A stretch of DNA of 64,000 nucleotides from Sinonovacula constricta. Its lineage: Eukaryota > Mollusca > Bivalvia > Cardiida > Solecurtidae. The position numbers and the translations under genes were made by a program. This document shows positions 58,482-64,000 of the stretch, in pieces; position 1 is the first letter of the stretch; every line of letters starts with the position of its first letter. The stretch lies in NCBI GenBank assembly GCA_007844125.1, contig CM017573.1:5919441-5983440 (forward strand), read 5' to 3'. The notes below the pieces were generated by a model, which saw nothing but the letters and a program-made list of their open reading frames with translations, was not told where the DNA came from and did not search any database.

Positions 58482-58830
58482 TGTTACATCACATCCACAC
58501 ATTTATAGCTCAGGTGGTAGAGCGTCGGCTTGGGGATCGGGAGGTCGCGGGTTCATTCCCCGGCCAGGTCAAACCAAAGACTTTAAAGTTGGTAGTAGTG
58601 GCTTCCCTCCTAACGCTTGGGGCTAAAGGGACAGCATTATGCCTGACTCGTAAGTGTCAGTATAATGGACCGGCCGGGTTCAGTCCCTGGGCACCTCATA
58701 AGTGCCCCTGTGCTATAATGATAGAAATGTCGCTGCACAGTATCGGCCAAAATGATGGCAAATCCCCAATACCCTCCCAATAATGGTCATATTGCTAACG
58801 TCTAGCTAATTATTTGTGGAGGAAGACTAT
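58482..58830 (-). mobile_element. S3 3' fragment split by an S1 insertion
   Basis: GTTACATCACATCCACAC at 58482-58500 and TAATGGTCATATTGCTAACG at 58781-58800 are the two halves of one S3 tail that reads continuously at 5550-5600 and 38650-38690. The S1 element lies between them. Confidence 0.75.
58503..58778 (+). mobile_element. S1 SINE nested in S3
   Basis: ATAGCTCAGGTGGTAGAGCG begins the copy, so the first few head bases are missing. The B-box region reads GGGTTCATTCCCC. The body and tail are very close to the copy at 32736, suggesting recent insertion. Confidence 0.88.
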
Positions 58831-58938
58831 GGATATTTGGCTGAGTAGAACTTTGGGCGATAGGTTTAAATTAAAAGATTTGAGTAGAGATAGAAAAATC
58901 ACAATATTGTGAATTATAACGGAAAACAAGCTGGGATA

Positions 58939-60882
58939 ATTGGGCAGTCCGATAACTAAGTTGTCTGCCCTTGAGTACTCTCCGAATGCGCATGCGCATT
59001 AAAACTTCCGGGGTATAAGTAGAAATTTTATCAGCGTGTATAACACACACATCGAGTGACATGGAAAGTTAATTAAAGAAAGAAACAAAACCAAAATGGA
59101 AATCGCCGAAATATTGCTGAATATGTAAAGGTGTTTATAGCGGGAAGGTGGTCAAAAACAGAACTGTTTCATTGCATCGATTTCCTCAAAACAAGCGAAT
59201 GCGACGCATTTCGATGGTATTATAACACTTCGCCCTCCCTTAACTGGTAATAGTTCGCCCTTGATTGGTAACAGCTCGCCCTAGACAGGTAACAGTTCGC
59301 CCTTGCTTTATAACATGTCGCCTTCGGATATAAGTGTATACATCGAGAAAAAAAGTAAATTTGTTAATTTATTTATAACCATTCACATTGTATTTGTTTT
59401 CTTCGTCTTAATATACATTATGAGCTCTTCTGATATAAGTGTATACGCCACCATTCGCCCTTAAAATCTTTAAGAAATTAAGTAAAAAGAATGTAAACTT
59501 ATTATTTTTTTATTATTTTGACACCATTCACATTAAATTTATGCTTCTTTTGTCTCCTTATTCTTTATTATTATAAACATCGTATTATTAGCATCGTAAA
59601 TTATTATATTTTTATTTTTCATATTTTAAAATTGTTTTAACCAAAGAAAAAAATCTGATCCTCCCAGTACAATATACGAACTGTCACTGTTCCTTGATTT
59701 AAATGCAATGTTGCGACCTAAAATATAATAATTATACTGTGTACGTGGTTTATTCATTTCATATTTTATATTCAAATAAAATTCCGATGTTGCAAGGATT
59801 TTAATGTTACTTAGTTGCATACATATTTTGTTGCAAATACTTTAAAATGGTTGTCATACTCAAGATGACTTGAGTATGCAGTTATCTTAAAATTGCACAT
59901 AAAAGCGTGAACGTTGTTAATTGGTGTTTGCTTACAGACAGTATTGTGATGATACCATTCGCACTAATCTTGATTGATAATTAGTCAGTGTGATCTTAAT
60001 TAATGTTTACCGATATAGACGTATATAAAAAATTAAAATTAATAAATTGGTCAGTGTGTGATCGTTAATTGATTTTTGCCTGGTCATTATTGTGATGATA
60101 GTGTCAGCACTAATCTTGATTGATACATGTAATTAGTCACCGTGATCTTAACTGATGTTTGCCGTCATAGACGTATATAAGTGCTTGCAATTAATAGGCT
60201 AGTCAGAGATTCAATCGTACGCTAGCTTTATCACAATACAGTATGAAGAAGTCGACTAAGACCGCAACCAACTAATTGTGTTTGTGTGCATATCTTATAA
60301 AATATTATATATATATATATATATAATACACTATATAACAAATTAAATCAAGTATATACGTTACTTGACATCATTTTCCCCCTTCATTTAACACGTGGAA
60401 ATGGTACACTTATATTCGAAGTACTCATAATGCATATGAAGCCGATGGAAACAAATACAAATTGATGTGAAAGGTGTCGAAATAATTATAAATAAGTTAA
60501 CAAGTATACATTTTTGCTTGACGTATACACTTATATCCGTCGGCGACATGTTACCGATCAAGGGCGAACTGTTACCGATCAAGGGCGACCTGTTACCGGT
60601 TAAGGGAGGGTGGAGTGTTACTAATTCTTCTCGAGTTGGTCTCTCCTTTTCAATTCATAATTGTCAGTAATATCTAGCTTGTGAGCGCCGATAATTCGCT
60701 CAAATGACGATTCGCCAGGTACTTCTTCAAATCTGTTAGCTTGAAATGGTCCAATTCTTAGTTGTTTACACAAGCTTCGTTGATTTCTTTGTCCTTGTCC
60801 GCCATCTTTTTTTACTTAGTCCCCAGAAGTGTAGCCTCCCTTTGAATTCAAGGGAAGTAACCGAGTTATCGGACTGCCCAAT
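58939..60882. mobile_element. 1.94-kb DNA transposon with outer and inner inverted repeats
   Basis: The outer ends ATTGGGCAGTCCGATAACT (58939-58957) and its exact reverse complement (60864-60882) are 19-bp perfect inverted repeats. Inner inverted repeats lie at 59222-59347 and 60517-60621. They contain two to four copies of a ~20-bp word like GGTAACAGTTCGCCCTTGAT and the block GGATATAAGTGTATAC. Near the left end are a 16-bp palindrome (AATGCGCATGCGCATT, 58985-59000), CTTCCGG and TATAAG (59014-59019), which look like a promoter. The interior is AT-rich and non-coding. A short THAP-like remnant follows the promoter. TSDs are unclear. Confidence 0.72.
59096..59216 (+). pseudogene. Possible degenerate THAP-type zinc-finger start of a transposase
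   Basis: An ATG at 59096 opens a ten-codon frame. One base out of frame from 59124, the reading CKGVYSGKVVKNRTV then SLHRFPQNKRMRR resembles the start of a THAP (C2CH) finger, with its C...sFHrFP..n.r pattern. The expected second cysteine and the tryptophan are missing in this frame; a TGG appears after a further shift. THAP domains occur in P-type and Kolobok transposases. With two frameshifts needed, this is a weak call. Confidence 0.25.
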
Positions 60883-60889
60883 GGAAAGG

Positions 60890-61680
60890 AATTAAAAATT
60901 AAAATGATTTTTTTTTATGATTTTTTTTTTAAAGCTTTTTTATAAAAATTTATGTTATAACTTAGAACTCATTTAATAAATAAAAGATTGCAAAATTAAG
61001 TGTCTAATGTAATTCAAACTTAAGACGCATTAAAATAAGAAAAATTATGAATCAAAGCTACTTTAAATTTTAGACATTAACTTTAGACCCATCAAAATTT
61101 GTAAAATTTTAGTGAAAACGACTTTAAACTTTGGTCAAAATGATTTAGAACTTTCAGACACATCATAATTAAGACATTGGTCAGAACAGAAAACAGGCAT
61201 TTTAGCCAACAAAAATCCTACATTTGAAATTTTGACCAACAAGTATTTTTCTTCAAACAAAAGAAAAATCTATCTTTAGCAGTTCTTAAACTACAACCTG
61301 AGTAAATAAGTTTAAACAATGGTTGGCTACAAAAAAAAGTGGCAGCTGATTTTGTTAAATTTCAAATCCTTCTTTTCATGTTGAATGGACCCCTCAGGCT
61401 GACTGGGTTATAAACCTGCCAGTATGTGGAGTGACACTTCTGACAGACAGTGGACGCAATAGGAGACTAACCAGCTGCATGCATACACTGCAGATAGAGC
61501 AGTCTGAATCTACCTGGCCTCAACTCAACATGCCAGTGTTTTATTTGTTTGCACTCCAGTCTTGGGGGCCGTCTCAAAGTGGTTTATGTTAAAGGAGAAC
61601 ATAGCTCTAATGTTGTATCAGGTTTGTTTAGTGGATGGGTCTTCAAAAACATGTCTCAATGTCAGTGCGATTCCATTTAA
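60890..61680. other. AT-rich unique DNA
   Basis: No feature was recognised. ACTTTAAA and TTAGAAC words recur loosely between 61010 and 61160. Confidence 0.35.
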
Positions 61681-61684
61681 CCCT

Positions 61685-61895
61685 TTCCATGTATATTCAT
61701 ATTCCATTTTACGCCTTTAGAATCCATTCACACACATATTCCATTTTATGCCTTTACAAACCATTTACAATCATATTCCATTTTACACCTTTACAAACCA
61801 TTCACAAAATCATATTTCATTTTATGCCTTTACAGACCATTCACAATCATATTCCATTATACGCCTTAACAAACCATTCACGACCATTAGCAGAA
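61685..61895. repeat. ~37-bp tandem repeat, five copies
   Basis: Units carry ATATTCCATTTTATGCC, TTTACAAACCATTCACA with spacing of 35-40 bp. Three frames give histidine/phenylalanine-rich peptides of no meaning. Confidence 0.85.
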
Positions 61896-61899
61896 TCTG

Positions 61900-62470
61900 C
61901 ATGACTAAGGGTTTATGTGTATATGACTGGTTCAACCTTAAATCTACTACTACAAGCTGAACATTTATTTATTAAAATCATTTTATCTCATTTTAAGAAA
62001 AACAAAAAAAAAACGGGTAAATTTTCAAAATTTGACTGGTCCTGGCTTCAATCTTTTATCAAAATTATTTTTGAATCAATGTAAAATGGTTTTTTCAGTT
62101 TTTGGTGCCATAATGTTCAAAATGGATTAGAAAATGCATGGTTGTTATTATATATTATTAATGTTTTTTTCCTTTCCTTTCTAATTTTGTCTTTGACTTG
62201 CACTTACAAATAATATTCTAAAAAAGATGCTGGTCCCATGTTATAACACTTTAACCCAAGTCATGTGATCTTCATGTGACCATTACTGGGCTAATCAGTG
62301 CCATTTGATTGATCAAACGTCAAGTGTGCAGAAATCCCAGAATACATATACTGGCTAGATTTTATACTCAAATAAAACATGCTTTAGAAAAAATTATATT
62401 TACAATTTAGAATAATTTTTGACTTGAATCTCTACAGAGTTTCATGTAACATCTCAGGCTACGAACACAT
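61900..62470. other. AT-rich unique DNA
   Basis: No feature was recognised. Confidence 0.35.
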
Positions 62471-62476
62471 CAGTCT

Positions 62477-62600
62477 GGACCTAGTGGCGCAATCGGTAGA
62501 GCTTCAGTTCCAAGAACGGGAGGCCTCAGATTCGATTCTGGACTGCGACAAACCAAAGTCGTTAAATAAGGTAGTGGTATACAGCGCCTCCGTTAACGGG
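62477..62600 (+). mobile_element. S2 SINE, 3'-truncated
   Basis: GGACCTAGTGGCGCAATCGG and GGTAGAGC (A box), AGATTCGATTCTGG (B box), then CAAAGTCGTTAAATAAGG and TAGTGGTAT. Homology stops near GTTAACG and continues into unique CpG-rich DNA. Confidence 0.8.
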
Positions 62601-62859
62601 CGTCCGGGCGTAAATTACGTCCGAAAATCGCCAGCGTACGCCGAAATTTAAAGTTCAGGAAGTCCGCGGGACGTCCTGTTTAATTGTATTACGCCAGATC
62701 ACAGAGCGCTCGACGTACCAAATGCATTGTTAATCACCACATGCGCCGTAGGCGTGTATGCTAAGCGACTCCATTGATAAGAAAACAGCAGGTGACATGA
62801 TCTCTTTCGCCATACAACTCCTGTCAAGCTGTACACTAGTGATGTAACTATGGTAATTC

Positions 62860-63000
62860 CCGCGAACTTCGGAAACTCCGCCTACCTGATCACTGCGGGG
62901 ATCGCGAAAGCCAACAGCGAGAGTTGTGGACATATACTAATTGATAACTATGCACAAACGTGCGGGGATCGCGAAACTGTGAGAGTTGTGTTATACTGAC
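62860..63000 (+). repeat. Short direct repeat in CpG-rich DNA
   Basis: TGCGGGGATCGCGAAA occurs at 62895 and 62961, each followed within 15 bases by GAGAGTTGTG. CTCCGCC words lie close by in both orientations. Confidence 0.6.
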
Positions 63001-63189
63001 GGGTAAACTTTCCCGAAACTCCCCAAAATAGCCTGATTATCTGAGCATTATTCGGAATGCTCCGCCTCCGTGCAATTTATTGATATGTTAATAATTATCG
63101 ACCTTTACGGTTCGTTCATCTACTACCGTATATATTCGATCTTACAAGAACTTTTACTCTTTGAAAAAATGATAGACCAAGCAATGATA

Positions 63190-63336
63190 GTAATGGGCGG
63201 AGTTTATGCAAATTAACCTAGACGTTGACCTATGGGCGAGCTGATACGTCATAGTTTGATTGGCAGCGTCTGTTTAAAGTGCCGACATGTTTGTGTGCTC
63301 GATTGTCGGCATTTAATTAGTGCAATCAAGGTAAAG
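63190..63336 (+). promoter_or_regulatory. Cluster of GC-box, octamer, CRE and CCAAT-like sites
   Basis: Within 70 bp: GGGCGG (63195-63200), ATGCAAAT octamer (63206-63213), TACGTCA (63245-63251) and ATTGG, the inverted CCAAT (63259-63263). Then come GCCGACA/TGTCGGC, a 7-bp inverted pair (63281-63287, 63304-63310), and AAG followed by GTAAAG (63331), a fair splice donor. The arrangement resembles a compact promoter with a non-coding first exon, but single short motifs arise by chance and no coding frame supports it. Confidence 0.3.
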
Positions 63337-63339
63337 TTT

Positions 63340-64000
63340 GATGATGGTAACTAATTGGCTTCGTCTATCACGCTTGATTAATTTGTTCAGACGGCATTCA
63401 TGTAGGTTTTGAAGTCCAATTAATTGTTACAGCCGTATTATATCGACCTGTCTTTAAAATTAATATGTGCTTTGAAGTCAGTAATTAATACCTTCGCCGA
63501 TCATTTAATAACACTTAGAAGATTTAATTATTCGAAGTTTGTAGTAAGAAGTGATAATAATTGGATCCAAAACTAATATAAATTCTGTTTCTAATTCCAG
63601 TCTTTTGCAAAATGGCACTGCTCGACAGTTTATATTTAAGTCACAGGTCTAATATATAGGCGTATTTCATGCTAGGGAGATGCGTTTTACATTTCTGATT
63701 ACCACCAACTTTAATTTATTTGACATATTGTATGAGAATGTGTTTGCATGCATGTGTTGTTATAAATAAACTGTTAAATAAATATTTATGAACAAAACTC
63801 ATATTTGTTACTTTAACCCTCTAGTATCTTTTCTAGTATATTATATATGTAACATGCATATATACAATTATAATTGTACTTTTCGACTTAGTAGTACTGT
63901 AACAGAGACTTCCAAAAATAATACCTGGGACTTCCAAAAACTAACATCTGGAAGTCTGGACTTCCAAAAAAATAATCTTAGTGGAAGCGCTGGGTATAGC
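63340..64000. other. AT-rich DNA with a short repeat at the edge
   Basis: GACTTCCAAAAA occurs three times between 63907 and 63972 at 24-30 bp spacing, probably the beginning of another minisatellite. The rest is unrecognised. Confidence 0.4.

Overview
This window is animal nuclear DNA: AT-rich, with no operons or long ORFs, and filled with tRNA-derived SINEs, small DNA transposons (MITEs) and very long minisatellites. One convincing coding exon belongs to a metazoan receptor family (GPR158/GPR179-like, Cache domain). Together with the repeat content this suggests a lophotrochozoan, most likely a bivalve or other mollusc. The species cannot be fixed from sequence alone, and most of the window is probably intron or intergenic DNA.

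Layout. 0-9 kb: mixed repeats around the minus-strand receptor exon (2347-3206), which ends in a clean splice donor, so the gene continues off the left edge. 9-17.7 kb: a ~33-bp repeat, a ~105-copy 41-bp minisatellite and a ~79-copy G/T-only-like 31-bp minisatellite. 17.9-25 kb: MITEs, SINEs, microsatellites and C-rich hAT-like ends. 25.3-30.2 kb: a 16-bp array and a 31-bp array that matured into a 95-bp higher-order repeat. 30-41 kb: SINEs, TTAA-flanked elements, a Mutator-like MITE with a perfect 9-bp target-site duplication (TSD), ATT/AGT and CT tracts, and a possible minus-strand promoter near 35 kb. 41.1-47.7 kb: a ~95-copy 70-bp array. 48-53 kb: more MITEs. 53.8-54.1 kb: a TATA-less promoter-like segment with NRF1 and YY1 motifs, followed by a short exon and splice donor on the plus strand. 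54-64 kb: its putative intron, holding SINEs, an orphan minus-strand ORF cut by a MITE, a GGAATT-rich element, a 1.94-kb transposon with two nested sets of inverted repeats, and an octamer/CRE/CCAAT cluster near 63.2 kb.

Repeat families, labelled by me. Family A is a MITE with ends like AATGGGGTACATTGGTGAA. Family B is a Mutator-like MITE with CAATCGGAAC ends and 9-10 bp TSDs. Family C is a TTAA-flanked, Kolobok-like element carrying conserved CRE, E-box and MEF2-like motifs. D and G are unclassified dispersed repeats. E has hAT-like CAGGGGCGGATCCA ends. S1, S2 and S3 are tRNA-derived SINEs. Nested insertions (B in A, S1 in C, S1 in S3, a 44-bp palindrome in C) give a relative chronology. Tandem arrays alone take up roughly 18 kb, over a quarter of the window. 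All family calls come from reading the sequence; none was checked against a database.
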